The notes under the pieces are model-generated. The model was given only the letters and a program-made list of their open reading frames with translations, was not told where the DNA came from and searched no databases. A program made the position numbers and the translations under genes. A stretch of DNA of 64,000 nucleotides from CAVPDE01 sp963702565. Lineage in GTDB: Bacteria; Desulfobacterota; DSM-4660; Desulfatiglandales; HGW-15. Location of the stretch: positions 186,001 to 250,000 of the forward strand of contig CAVPDE010000030.1 of the NCBI GenBank assembly GCA_963702565.1, read 5' to 3'. The number at the start of each line of letters is the position of its first letter. The first letter of the stretch is position 1. Positions 8,979 through 18,782 of this stretch are shown piece after piece.

Positions 8979-9006
8979 AGCTTCCATCTAGCACCGGCCA
9001 CACCGG

Positions 9007-9037
9007 ACCGGGCAGGAATGCCTGGCCCGGTGTTTTT
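9007..9037 (+). terminator. Intrinsic terminator of the TRAP operon
   Basis: ACCGGGC (9007-9013) pairs with GCCCGGT (9025-9031). The stem is extended inward by AGG/CCT with one bulged G and a 4-nt AATG loop, and followed by TGTTTTTG. It lies 29 bp after the DctP stop. Confidence 0.8.
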
Positions 9038-9448
9038 GTGAGGCGTGTCCCTCAGCTACATTCCCGAACACAGCCAAATCCTAGGTCTTCTGGCCGGTTC
9101 CTATAGCGCGCACGGCCAGGAGTTCCTTAAGTCAAAACAACCGATATGACTTGATTTGGTAACCATGCGACGCACAGGCGTATTTCTCGCTTTCCACTTG
9201 GACACGCAAGCCTCTTACCCAATAAGTCCGCATAAAAAAAGTGCTTGTCATGAGAGGAATTCTGTAGTACTTTTCGCCTTACTTACCCAAAAGCCGTAAC
9301 CTATAGCTTGGTCAAAAAGGGTAGGCATCTTCGAAACCCATCAACGTAACATCGATAAAAAGCACTTCATCTCATTTTGCGGAAAAACTGACCGGGAGAT
9401 GCAGTTGGCTTCACCCTAAAACCCAAGGGGAAGCCGTGGAGGTGCGCT
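9038..9448. other. Non-coding stretch of about 410 bp
   Basis: No convincing reading frame or RNA gene was seen. Within it TTGTCA (9245-9250) and TACTTT (9268-9273) are 17 bp apart and could start the transcript of the small zinc-ribbon genes downstream, about 175 bp before their first ATG. Base composition is lower in G+C than in the TRAP genes, so it may mark the edge of that island. Confidence 0.3.
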
Positions 9449-9664
9449 ATGCCCAATGCACCAGCCCTGCATGAGGTTCTTTCGAGACCGACCTATCGAT
9501 CTGATGATGCAAGAGCCAAGTCCCAGCAAACTTGCATCCTATGCGGTCGCCCGGCGATAAGGTTCAGAGATCCCTCAGCGAGATTCGAGTATACCGTTTC
9601 AGCCCTATGCCAGCAGTGCCAAGACCAGTTATTTTATTCCAGGGAAAGGGGGAAAAGAGCATGA
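9449..9664 (+). CDS. Small zinc-ribbon-like protein, 71 aa
   Basis: This is a short protein with two CxxC pairs, C-I-L-C near residue 30 and C-Q-Q-C near residue 55, spaced as in a zinc ribbon. The ATG has a GGAGG ribosome binding site at 9439-9443. The stop overlaps the ATG of a second small CxxC protein by 4 bp. No specific family is recognised. A metal-binding or adaptor role is inferred only from the cysteines. Confidence 0.6.
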   Translation: MPNAPALHEVLSRPTYRSDDARAKSQQTCILCGRPAIRFRDPSARFEYTVSALCQQCQDQLFYSRERGKRA

Positions 9665-9864
9665 GGGTAAAATGTATTTCGTGCGGAAATGAACTCAACC
9701 TGGATCACCGGGTTTTTGAGGAGTATTCGGGGCCGGTAAAATGTTTTTCATGCAGCACCATGATGGAGGTGAAGACGAACGGCGGTGAGGTATATTCAAT
9801 AGCTCCTCTAGCCGTCTACGAGAGCAACAGGAGTTCAGTCAGCCCTGCAGAGAAGCGAATATAG
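9661..9864 (+). CDS. Small CxxC protein, 67 aa
   Basis: The protein starts M-R-V-K-C-I-S-C-G and has a second pair C-F-S-C near residue 28, again a zinc-ribbon-like spacing. The ATG overlaps the previous stop (ATGA), so the two small proteins are translationally coupled. A longer frame opens at 9532 but would overlap the first gene heavily, so the ATG at 9661 after a purine-rich stretch is chosen. Function unknown. Confidence 0.6.
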   Translation: MRVKCISCGNELNLDHRVFEEYSGPVKCFSCSTMMEVKTNGGEVYSIAPLAVYESNRSSVSPAEKRI

Positions 9865-9998
9865 AAGAGTATCCTTATCTGACGTTAGCCGTGTGGGTGA
9901 GTTCTCTTAACAGCGCCCGCCGAGCGACCGGCTGTGCCGTGGTTAGTATCAGTGAAGGTCATGCTCATTTTTTCTTAAAGATTGAAGGGAGGGGAATC

Positions 9999-10580
9999 AT
10001 GTCTCGTTCAAAAATCATGACGACAATAGTATTTTCCATGCTGGCTATCGCCTGTCTTGTGAGCCCCGCATTTTCCCAGCAGGGAAAGTTTACTCTGAGC
10101 AGTTCTGACATACCCAAGAAGAGCAACATGAAAGAAGCCCAGGTCTTTTCTGGGTTCGGCTGTTCGGGGCAAAACATCTCCCCGGCACTGGCATGGAAAA
10201 ACTTCCCGGCTGAGACGAAGAGTTTTGCGCTGATGGTCCATGATCCTGATGCGCCGACAGGAAGCGGCTGGTGGCACTGGGTTGTCTACAACCTTCCTGC
10301 CAAGGTGAGTTCGCTGCCGGCCGGTGCAGGCAAGGCAGACGGGAGCCTGCTGCCTCAAGGAGCCGTGCAGTCGAATACAGACTTCGGCGCTCCAGGGTAT
10401 GGCGGTCCGTGCCCGCCAAAAGGCGACAAGCCCCATCGTTATGTGTTCACCCTCTTTGCCCTGAAGGTCGAAAAGCTGGATCTCCCCCCCAATGCGTCCG
10501 GGGCTCTCGCTGGCTTCATGGTCAGGCAAAACGCGATTGGAAAAGCGTCTCTCACCGCGTATTACGGCCGGGCAAAATAG
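9999..10580 (+). CDS. YbhB/YbcL-type Raf kinase inhibitor-like protein, exported, 193 aa
   Basis: This is a phosphatidylethanolamine-binding-protein fold. After a signal peptide (cleavage near A-F-S-Q-Q, residue 25) come the conserved P-A-L-A-W segment, D-P-D-A-P-T-G near residue 90, W-W-H-W-V-V-Y-N, and a later G-Y-G-G-P-C-P-P segment, all standard for the bacterial family. The ATG at 9999 is chosen because GGGAGGGG at 9987-9994 precedes it. Bacterial members are usually periplasmic or cytosolic ligand-binding proteins of uncertain role. Confidence 0.9.
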   Translation: MSRSKIMTTIVFSMLAIACLVSPAFSQQGKFTLSSSDIPKKSNMKEAQVFSGFGCSGQNISPALAWKNFPAETKSFALMVHDPDAPTGSGWWHWVVYNLPAKVSSLPAGAGKADGSLLPQGAVQSNTDFGAPGYGGPCPPKGDKPHRYVFTLFALKVEKLDLPPNASGALAGFMVRQNAIGKASLTAYYGRAK

Positions 10581-10583
10581 CGC

Positions 10584-10766
10584 CTAATGCATAGGCACAG
10601 AGTGCCCCTTGAGGTGGACTCGCTGTAACGAAGGGAACACGACCCGGGGCAGGGGAACGCCGATCCCTATGTTGACATTGACTTCAGCGAGTCCTGCGTC
10701 GGCATCTACCATCATCACCGTAAGAACGGTCGCAGCGAGCATCGTCTTTGCCGAGTGTTTCTTCAT
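10584..10766 (-). CDS. Short exported protein with VNVNIGIG motif, possibly truncated, 60 aa
   Basis: An ATG at 10764-10766 preceded by AAGGAAG opens a protein with a signal-like hydrophobic start, then E-V-N-V-N-I-G-I-G-V-P-L-P. Larger exported proteins of Proteobacteria often begin this way and continue for another 80-150 residues with Pro/Tyr-rich sequence. Here the frame stops after 60 residues, only 3 bp from the convergent gene at 10580. It may be a truncated relic or a genuine small secreted protein. Confidence 0.45.
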   Translation of the reverse strand: MKKHSAKTMLAATVLTVMMVDADAGLAEVNVNIGIGVPLPRVVFPSLQRVHLKGHSVPMH

Positions 10767-10965
10767 GATTCGTCTTCCTTGTATTTGTCTCCAACGTTTT
10801 AAAAACCGTAGCTTTTCATACACTTGCTGAAAATGAGGCAAAAGCATGCCTCCTTGGTTTTGTCGGGGGGTTGATTGTAATTTCAAGGTGCTACCATGAA
10901 GGCGAAGAGGATTTCCACTGAGAGCTGCCGGCTAACAGGTCAGAATAGGCTCAGCGGCTTTGTCC

Positions 10966-10994
10966 TTGACGCTCAAACACGGATGTCCTACAGT
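10966..10994 (+). promoter_or_regulatory. Predicted promoter for the nitroreductase at 11099
   Basis: TTGACG (10966-10971) and TACAGT (10989-10994) are 17 bp apart, about 105 bp upstream of the GTG start. Confidence 0.5.
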
Positions 10995-11098
10995 CCGGAG
11001 CACTGAAGGAGAGTCCCCGTTGCTGATCAGTTCTGCAGGATGAGGCAAGTGCCGCTTCACATTCACCTTATGAGAGACCAGGAAAGGAGACAAGAACC

Positions 11099-11677
11099 GT
11101 GGAGTTCAAGGAACTCGTCAAGAACCGGAGGAGCTGTCGGTCGTTTGAAACTACGGGGGTCTCGGAAGAGACCATCGCTGCGATCCTCGGTGCGGGCACG
11201 TGGGCACCGAGTCCGCTGAACATGCAACCATGGGAGTTTCTCGTGGTCACCGATCCCCGGAAAAAGGCGGAGGTGCGGAAGGTGGCCGAGGATGCCCGGC
11301 AGAGGGTCACGGCCTCGGGCGGGCCGGGTTGGGTTGCGAAGTACGGACTGGATTTCATCGAGGAGGCGCCGGTCCTCATCGCGGTCCTATTTGACCCTTC
11401 TCAGAAGGGTCTTGGCGGATTCTTCGGGCAGGGACAAGGAGCGATTGCAGCCGCAGCGGCATGTGTCCAGAACATCCTGCTTGCGGCAGCCGATTTGGGC
11501 CTGGGGACTCTGTGGTTCACGTTCTTCAATCCGGCAGAGATGAGGACTTGCCTGGGTATCCCAGAAAATCTGGAGGTTGCCGGCGTCATTCCCGTGGGGA
11601 AGGTCAAAGGCGTGATCCAGACTCCTCCCCGAAAACAAGCAAAGGTCCACCGGGAAACCTACGGCCGGACCCAGTAA
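11099..11677 (+). CDS. Nitroreductase family protein, 192 aa
   Basis: This is an FMN-dependent NAD(P)H oxidoreductase fold. The N-terminal R-R-S-C-R-S-F segment contacts the flavin phosphate, W-A-P-S-P-L-N-M-Q-P-W near residue 40 is typical, and G-L-G-T-L-W-F lies near residue 140. It starts at GTG with GGAAAGGAG at 11081-11089. Length is normal for the family. The reaction cannot be told from sequence; reduction of nitro, quinone or enone compounds is usual. Confidence 0.88.
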   Translation: MEFKELVKNRRSCRSFETTGVSEETIAAILGAGTWAPSPLNMQPWEFLVVTDPRKKAEVRKVAEDARQRVTASGGPGWVAKYGLDFIEEAPVLIAVLFDPSQKGLGGFFGQGQGAIAAAAACVQNILLAAADLGLGTLWFTFFNPAEMRTCLGIPENLEVAGVIPVGKVKGVIQTPPRKQAKVHRETYGRTQ

Positions 11678-11818
11678 GCGCTGCCGAGCGGTCATCGTTT
11701 CGCTTGTCGCAGGAGGGTGGTGGAGTCTTGCGTGAAAAGGAGAGGCGTACCCACTGGTCGACTCACGGATGCTTCAACCCATTTGAAGAGGGTTCCTGTC
11801 ACCTCACCGGAGGCAAGA

Positions 11819-13252
<1,434 letters not shown>

Positions 13253-13275
13253 CCTCGGCAAGGATGTCGCCGGCC

Positions 13276-15222
13276 TTAGAAGGCCTTTCTTCTGACTCTC
13301 TTCAGCACGATGACGGTGAGCAAAACCAAAACAAACATCACGACGAGGATGGCGGAAAAAGCCCCCCACGTCACCATCGTGCCTCTCGATAAGAGCGAAA
13401 TCGGATGCCAACTGGCCTGAGGGATAATCCTTCCCAGCTTGCCCCGATATTTGTCGGGGACGTCCGGGATCCCGTCCGCGTTCACATCCGGGAAACTCCG
13501 GATGTACTCCATGACCCCGATCCACTCCTTGAGTTCCTGAATGCCGGGCTGGTTCTTGTCCGAATCCACGCGGGAGGCGCTGAGGTCTTGGATCGGATGG
13601 CCGTTCATGTCCTTTGGGACAATGCTGAGGATCTGCCTTGTGTACTTCCCGATGACTTTTAGGAAGGCGGCGTTGTAGAGGTTTGTGGTCATGCGGTAGA
13701 GGATCTTATTCGACTCCGAGTAATCCAGAGGCACGTAGCCTTCCTCCTCGCTTCCCATCCAGATGTCGGTCACGCGGTCGAAAATCACCCGCCTCGGGTT
13801 GTAGGTGAATTTCACGCCTGACACCTGCAGAAAATAGGAGGGTCCCTTTCGGGGATAGACGCTGGTCAACACCTCCAGGGCTTTCTTGATTTCAGACGCA
13901 TGGAAGTAGAAGGTGACGAGAGGATAGCCCATGGTGTCGTCCGCGCCGATGCCCAGGGGGACAGCGGCAAAGACGTCTGCCACTGCCAGGGCGCCTGTTT
14001 GGCCTCGCAAGACACTGTCCCGAATGAGCCCATTGGACTCCATGGCCAGCACGACCCTGGTCCTCGGATCCTTCGGGTCAAAATCCCGCTGGTTGACGTA
14101 CCATCTAAGAGCGTCGGCAACGAGGTTGCCGAGATTGGACTCCTCTTCGGCAATCTTGAGATCAAAGGCCGTGTGCGCAATCACGGTTCGTGAACGGAGA
14201 TTTGCAGGTGCGAGAACATCGAGGTCAATGGTCTCCATGAAGGAATCGATCTGCGTTTGCAGCGCGCGGTCCCCGGGGATGGAGGAATCGATATCTACAA
14301 GCCGGTAGTCCTTCTGTTTGACCGCTCCTCCTTCCCAGGCGAGGTCCAGCACTCCGACACATTTTCCATAGACCGAAGCCTGGAGGATCAGGGTGGAATT
14401 GACCACAAGGGGCTGATCCAGCCGCGTGTGGCTGTGCCCTCCCACGATAATGTCGATGCCAGGAACTTGTTCGGCCAGGAGTTCATCTTCGGACTGGGAT
14501 TTCTGCCCCCTCAGGCCGCTATGGGAAAGGCAGATGACCATGTCCACCTTTTCCTTTTCCCACAGGAGTTTCACCATTTCACGGGAAGTTTCGACAGGAT
14601 CTCTGAACTTCACCGGAGAGGCAAAGGGGGACTTCTCCGCTGCATCTTTTCCCAGGATTCCGAATATCCCGATCCTCATTCCGCCCTTTTCGAGAACCAC
14701 GTAGGGCTTCACCATTCCCTGGTTGAAGACGTCTTCCAGGGTGTCGTCCCGGTCGCTTTCTTTGCTGAACAGGGCATTGGAAAAGACAATCGGCGGCATG
14801 CCCCCATGGGCTGCGGCGGATTGGAGTATGCGGGCCAGGCCTTTTGGTTTGAGATCAAACTCATGGTTGCCCAGGGTCAGAACATCGTAGCCCATCTCCT
14901 TCATCAGCCGAAGTTCCGTGGCCTGTTCCCGGGCCAGCATGTGGAAAAGGGAACCCATGAGAAAATCGCCCGCGTCCAGCACCAGGACCGGATGATTCCT
15001 CTTCTCCTTTTCGCGCTTCAGGACCGTTGCCACCCTGGCCCAGCCCCCCTTGGTGGCGTCCGCCCCGGTCGCGTCGGGCCGGTAGTCGATCGTAGGGGAG
15101 AAACCGAGAACGTGGGAGTGGAGGTCATTGGTATGAAGGAGGGTGAGTTCTCTTCCTGCAGCCAGAACTTCGGCAGAGACCAGGATAAGCGCCAATAGGG
15201 TGATCCTGATGATGATCATCAT
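13276..15222 (-). CDS. Membrane-anchored 5'-nucleotidase/UshA-like metallophosphoesterase, 648 aa
   Basis: This is a two-domain extracytoplasmic enzyme releasing phosphate from nucleotides or related esters. It has a signal peptide, then the metal motifs H-T-N-D-L-H-S-H near residue 27, G-N-H-E-F-D near residue 110 and G-G-H-S-H near residue 240. The 5'-nucleotidase C-terminal domain follows. Near the end is a D-V-N-A-D-G-I-P-D loop resembling a calcium-binding dockerin/EF-hand loop, and the last ~30 residues form a membrane helix with a basic tail. The tandem ATG at 15217-15222 has GGAAGGGG upstream. It is convergent with the DUF362 gene. Confidence 0.88.
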   Translation of the reverse strand: MMIIIRITLLALILVSAEVLAAGRELTLLHTNDLHSHVLGFSPTIDYRPDATGADATKGGWARVATVLKREKEKRNHPVLVLDAGDFLMGSLFHMLAREQATELRLMKEMGYDVLTLGNHEFDLKPKGLARILQSAAAHGGMPPIVFSNALFSKESDRDDTLEDVFNQGMVKPYVVLEKGGMRIGIFGILGKDAAEKSPFASPVKFRDPVETSREMVKLLWEKEKVDMVICLSHSGLRGQKSQSEDELLAEQVPGIDIIVGGHSHTRLDQPLVVNSTLILQASVYGKCVGVLDLAWEGGAVKQKDYRLVDIDSSIPGDRALQTQIDSFMETIDLDVLAPANLRSRTVIAHTAFDLKIAEEESNLGNLVADALRWYVNQRDFDPKDPRTRVVLAMESNGLIRDSVLRGQTGALAVADVFAAVPLGIGADDTMGYPLVTFYFHASEIKKALEVLTSVYPRKGPSYFLQVSGVKFTYNPRRVIFDRVTDIWMGSEEEGYVPLDYSESNKILYRMTTNLYNAAFLKVIGKYTRQILSIVPKDMNGHPIQDLSASRVDSDKNQPGIQELKEWIGVMEYIRSFPDVNADGIPDVPDKYRGKLGRIIPQASWHPISLLSRGTMVTWGAFSAILVVMFVLVLLTVIVLKRVRRKAF

Positions 15223-15291
15223 GGAGAGTCCCCTTCCATTCATTTGCCGCAAGTATCCTATGGAAGAGCGCTCAAGGTCAAGCAAGAGATC

Positions 15292-16371
15292 TCAACCAAT
15301 GCGGATGTGCTTTCCGATCCAATCGGGAAGAGATCTCGTGTTGTAGTAGTCGCCCATGGTGTGGTAGCAGGTGGAAGAGCAGTTGCGCAAACACCTCCTC
15401 TTGATCATACGCAATCGGTCCTGGTCGAATTTGGGTGTCCAGATCCGGCCCCAGTCTTCCTCATAGGTGATCAGATCGAAACAAGGGGAGAGGCTGCCGT
15501 CTGTGCGGATGAGGGCGCCGTTGTGGCCTGCACGGCAGTCCCACGGTTGCAGCCGGCCGCGCATGCGGAGCTTGAAGTTCAGCAAGTGCGCGATCGAATT
15601 GACCATGGGCCACCCTTCGCGCTGCTTTTCAACCAGCCAATCCAGAAGCCGGTCCACTTCCCCCCATTCCTCTTCTGTAATACTCAGCATGTCGTCGTGA
15701 TGACTGTAATGGTGCGTGTCCACGAATGAGTGGGGAGCCTCGTTCAGATGATAGTCAGTTCCGATCCCGCTCTGGTGAGCAATTTCCGTGAGCCTGCGGA
15801 CATCCTTCAGATTGCTCCGGCAAATGTTGATGTTGAAGAAGACCACATAGCCGTGTTCCTTTTGTCTCTCAATGAGGTAGCGGAACTGCGGTTCAATGTT
15901 GAGGAGAGCCTTAGGCAGTCCCTTGCGAGGAGCGACACAGTCCACAGCCAGATTGATCGCGGCGATCCCCGCTCTTCCGATTTCATCGATGAAAGGCTTG
16001 TCCAGCAGGTAGCCATTGGTGGGAAGATACATGAAAAAACCGTTCTGAGCTCCGTACCGTACCACGTCGAGGACAAAATCCTTGCGAAGCAAAGGCTCCC
16101 CGCCCATCAGAGGAATGACACGGCAACCGAGGGATTTGAGCCAGTCCACAGCGCTTTTCGCCGTGTCCAGGTCCATACTGGGCAGCCGCTTGTCCGTGCG
16201 GTTGTCATATTGGAAGCAGTAGTGGCAGTCTTTGTTACACCGCCACTCGGTGAAGAGGTAGCAGAGAACCGGTCGGAATTCATTGGCGTGAATGCGGGAG
16301 TTGAAATAAGGAATGGCCCAACGGCGTAAGGCGCGAGCCCCATTGACGGATTTGTAGAGGATTGTCTGCAT
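15292..16371 (-). CDS. Radical SAM protein, 359 aa
   Basis: The [4Fe-4S]-SAM motif C-N-K-D-C-H-Y-C lies near residue 46, followed by G-G-E-P near residue 86 as the SAM-binding segment. The C-terminal region holds further cysteines (C-R-A-G-H-N-G, S-P-C-F-D, R-R-C-L-R-N-C, S-T-C-Y), suggesting SPASM/twitch-like auxiliary clusters. The ATG at 16369-16371 has GGAGG upstream. The gene follows the TrpF-like gene on the same strand but has its own near-consensus promoter. The substrate is unknown; peptide or small-metabolite modification are both possible. Confidence 0.85.
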   Translation of the reverse strand: MQTILYKSVNGARALRRWAIPYFNSRIHANEFRPVLCYLFTEWRCNKDCHYCFQYDNRTDKRLPSMDLDTAKSAVDWLKSLGCRVIPLMGGEPLLRKDFVLDVVRYGAQNGFFMYLPTNGYLLDKPFIDEIGRAGIAAINLAVDCVAPRKGLPKALLNIEPQFRYLIERQKEHGYVVFFNINICRSNLKDVRRLTEIAHQSGIGTDYHLNEAPHSFVDTHHYSHHDDMLSITEEEWGEVDRLLDWLVEKQREGWPMVNSIAHLLNFKLRMRGRLQPWDCRAGHNGALIRTDGSLSPCFDLITYEEDWGRIWTPKFDQDRLRMIKRRCLRNCSSTCYHTMGDYYNTRSLPDWIGKHIRIG

Positions 16372-16442
16372 CCGGGTTTCCTCCTTTAACGAAAAACAGT
16401 AAAAGGACCTCAACCGAAATGCGACAAATGAATTTGAAGAAA

Positions 16443-16471
16443 ACTATATGGAATTAAGGAACAGTTGTCAA
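16443..16471 (-). promoter_or_regulatory. Near-consensus promoter for the radical SAM gene
   Basis: On the minus strand TTGACA (16466-16471) and TATAGT (16443-16448) are exactly 17 bp apart. The element overlaps the last codons of the upstream TrpF-like gene, so the radical SAM gene can be transcribed independently. Confidence 0.7.
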
Positions 16472-17398
16472 GCGAGGACGCTTTCCGGAAAAGATGCGGT
16501 CGAGTTGTCGCAGCATCTTTTCAGTGAGAGCGATTTTCTCTTCAAGGTCTTCGATGGCAAGGAGTTGGTGAGGTCGAACAGAGTGGGCGGGCAGGGCCGC
16601 AACCCTTAGCTGCAGCTCTTCCGTAATTTTGGCTAACTGCTGCATGAGGGCTTCCCTTCTGGACGGGAGAGCAGCCTCTGCTCTTCGGATTTCTTTGACA
16701 AACTTCTCCACCTTTACAAAATCCTTCTTGAAGCGAATGTCCTTCCCGGATGCATCCATCTGGTTGGTGCGGGTGCAACTGTCGGCTCCTGCCGGCAGCA
16801 CTTCAATCACGGTTTCAAACACGTTTTCGGGTGACAGGCCGCCCGCGAGGAGCACGGGGACGCTGCTCTGAAGTACAACCGACTTTGCCCTTTCCAGGTC
16901 CGCCACCTTACCGGTGATGCCGACAAAGCCCTCCACAGGCTCTTTCCCCAGCCAGGTGTCGATCAGGAGAAAGTCACTCACTTTTTCCAGGGAGCGAACC
17001 AGGTCAAGACATGGAAAGTCAGGTGCCAGACCTGCAGGAGGCACTGGAATGGAGCGCACGATGCCGATCTCCGGAAAAGAACTTTTGAACTTCTCCTGCA
17101 AGAGGATAAAAGGGCCCAAATCAATTTGAAGGCCGTGAGTGTCGGTAAGATTGTCGCAGAAGTGGACAAAGTGGGGGCGGTAGTATTCCATTGTCTTGCA
17201 AAGGGTGTCCCAATCACCAAAAAGGGGAATCAGGTTGTTGCGTGTATCGGTTCGATGTGTGAGACGGATAACCTCTCGGATTTCCGGTTTTTTCCACTCT
17301 GAGGCAGAAAGAATCACGCTGCCGATGCGATCGACCCCAAGGGCGATACACTTCTCAGCTTCTTCAGGAGTCTGGATTTCATAGATTTGAGTGAGCAT
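16454..17398 (-). CDS. TrpF-like (phosphoribosylanthranilate isomerase-type) TIM-barrel protein, 314 aa
   Basis: The barrel resembles phosphoribosylanthranilate isomerase. It starts with a Q-I-Y-E-I strand, has a V-H-F-C-D-N segment mid-barrel and ends with L-L-A-G-G-L-S-P-E-N-V-F near residue 190, matching the phosphate-binding loop of TrpF. It differs from TrpF in being about 100 residues longer, with a charged helical C-terminal extension (roughly 235-314) likely to form a coiled coil. There are no other tryptophan genes nearby. It is probably a paralogue of unknown reaction. Confidence 0.65.
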   Translation of the reverse strand: MLTQIYEIQTPEEAEKCIALGVDRIGSVILSASEWKKPEIREVIRLTHRTDTRNNLIPLFGDWDTLCKTMEYYRPHFVHFCDNLTDTHGLQIDLGPFILLQEKFKSSFPEIGIVRSIPVPPAGLAPDFPCLDLVRSLEKVSDFLLIDTWLGKEPVEGFVGITGKVADLERAKSVVLQSSVPVLLAGGLSPENVFETVIEVLPAGADSCTRTNQMDASGKDIRFKKDFVKVEKFVKEIRRAEAALPSRREALMQQLAKITEELQLRVAALPAHSVRPHQLLAIEDLEEKIALTEKMLRQLDRIFSGKRPRLTTVP

Positions 17399-17470
17399 GG
17401 GAAGAAGTGCCCCTTCGACTTCGCTCAGGGCCTGCGGCTAAAGTGCCTAAAGTTGAAAACCAAAACCAAT

Positions 17471-17658
17471 CACGAAAGCACGAAAAAGGAAAAGCACGAA
17501 AAAAAAGTGTCTAAAGATTAAGGCAAAAAGAATACAGCCTTCTTCGCCAAGGCTACGCCGAGCCAGGGAAGACAGCAGACAGGAGACAGAATGAAAACCC
17601 GAGAATTCTTTCTAAGTCCTGCACTGACCTCTGATCACTGATAACTGGTCACTGGCTC
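17471..17658. repeat. Mosaic of short-period tandem word arrays
   Basis: The gap between the TrpF-like and HAL2-like genes is built of repeated words. Octamers CACGAAAG, CACGAAAA, AGGAAAAG, CACGAAAA occupy 17471-17502. Heptamers GACAGCA, GACAGGA, GACAGAA occupy 17571-17591. Heptamers CTGACCT, CTGATCA, CTGATAA, CTGGTCA, CTGGCTC occupy 17624-17658. The last array runs into the 3' end of the HAL2-like gene. Just upstream, CCCTTCGACTTCGCTCAGGG (17411-17430) is another inverted-repeat-like word. Confidence 0.6.
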
Positions 17659-18635
17659 TTGATGACTGACTTCACTGCCTTCAGTACGACATCGTGGAGC
17701 TTGCCGTTTGACGCAATGATGCCCTTGTTCTTCGCCAGAGTCTTGCCTTGCGAGAAGTCCAGAGGTTTCCCGCTGAGATCCGTCACCCTGCCCCCCGCCT
17801 CCTCCACAAGGATGCAGCCTGCAGCGTGGTCCCAGATTTTTTCTTCATAAGCTTTCTTGGTGGGGAGACGAAGGTACACGGTCCCGTCTCCTCTGGCCAG
17901 GATGCCGTACTTGGCCTGGCTGTCCATCCGAAGGGGAGGTCGCTTCACTCCAAGCCGCTTTACGATTTCACCCATGGCATCATGAGAGGAGTGGGAAGAT
18001 TCAAAGGATTCGCAAAAGAGGGCGTCCGAAGGGTTTGCGATGTCCGCGACTCTGATTTCTCTTTCTTCAGCCTGTTCGATTCCCCTGATGGCGGATCCCT
18101 GTGCGCGGACAGCCACGAAAAGGGAACCTGCCTGGCCCTGAAGAGGCACAAGCGGAAGACTGGGGCACCCCAGGATACCGAGGCGAACCTGACCGTCCTC
18201 AATAAGAGCCAGGGCAACCGCATACTGATCTCCCCTGAGAAAACCCTTGGTGCCGTCGATAGGGTCAAGGGTCCAAAAACGGCCTTTAGGACCGCCTTCT
18301 GCATTGCCCCGGTCAATAGCGGCGAAGGTTTCGTTCTCCTTGATCTGGGGAGAGATCATCCGCACATGCTTCAGCACGGCTTCTTTGATCCTCGCGTTTT
18401 CAGGGTGCCGCAGAAGCGCAGAGTCCTCTTCACCCACGAGGGGGACATAGGGAAAGGTTGCGAAAAGATGGTCGCTCACCACGGCCTGGGCTCCGAAATC
18501 AGCCACGGTCACAGGGGATTTGTCCTCTTTGTCAATCACTCCACCTGCAAGGTGAGCGGCCTGCACAGCGCTGCACAGCCTGCAGGCTTTGATCACGGCC
18601 TCCAGAGCCACACGACGTTCCAGTTCATAACTCAT
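17649..18635 (-). CDS. 3'(2'),5'-bisphosphate nucleotidase, HAL2-like, 328 aa
   Basis: This is a lithium-sensitive inositol-monophosphatase-fold phosphatase; HAL2/CysQ relatives convert adenosine 3',5'-bisphosphate to AMP, a by-product of sulfate activation chemistry. Motifs in order are S-P-V-T-V-A-D near residue 40, V-G-E-E-D near residue 67, D-P-I-D-G-T-K-G-F near residue 123, and W-D-H-A-A-G near residue 268. The length suits HAL2-type enzymes rather than the shorter CysQ. No sulfate-assimilation genes are in the window. Confidence 0.88.
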   Translation of the reverse strand: MSYELERRVALEAVIKACRLCSAVQAAHLAGGVIDKEDKSPVTVADFGAQAVVSDHLFATFPYVPLVGEEDSALLRHPENARIKEAVLKHVRMISPQIKENETFAAIDRGNAEGGPKGRFWTLDPIDGTKGFLRGDQYAVALALIEDGQVRLGILGCPSLPLVPLQGQAGSLFVAVRAQGSAIRGIEQAEEREIRVADIANPSDALFCESFESSHSSHDAMGEIVKRLGVKRPPLRMDSQAKYGILARGDGTVYLRLPTKKAYEEKIWDHAAGCILVEEAGGRVTDLSGKPLDFSQGKTLAKNKGIIASNGKLHDVVLKAVKSVIKSQ

Positions 18636-18712
18636 GATCCGCCTCTTTCCTCCATATTTTCCGAGTTCGAGTTACGCTTTTTGTGCTATACTTTTTTTCA
18701 GCAAAAGAGCGT

Positions 18713-18753
18713 CTTCCCCCTCCCCTAACCCCTTACCACGAGGGGAGGGGAAG
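18713..18753. repeat. C-rich/G-rich inverted repeat in divergent gap
   Basis: CTTCCCCCTCCCC (18713-18725) faces GGGGAGGGGAAG (18742-18753) across a 16-nt loop, with one extra C in the left arm. It lies between the divergently transcribed HAL2-like and AAA ATPase genes, about 30 bp before the ATPase start. It could be a dispersed repeat or a leader hairpin. Confidence 0.5.
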
Positions 18754-18782
18754 TTTGACAGGGAAATCTAGGAGATCTTGCG

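Noticed and set aside
16454..17398. Genuine tryptophan-biosynthesis trpF
   Set aside because: Extra C-terminal extension and no trp genes around; treated as a paralogue.
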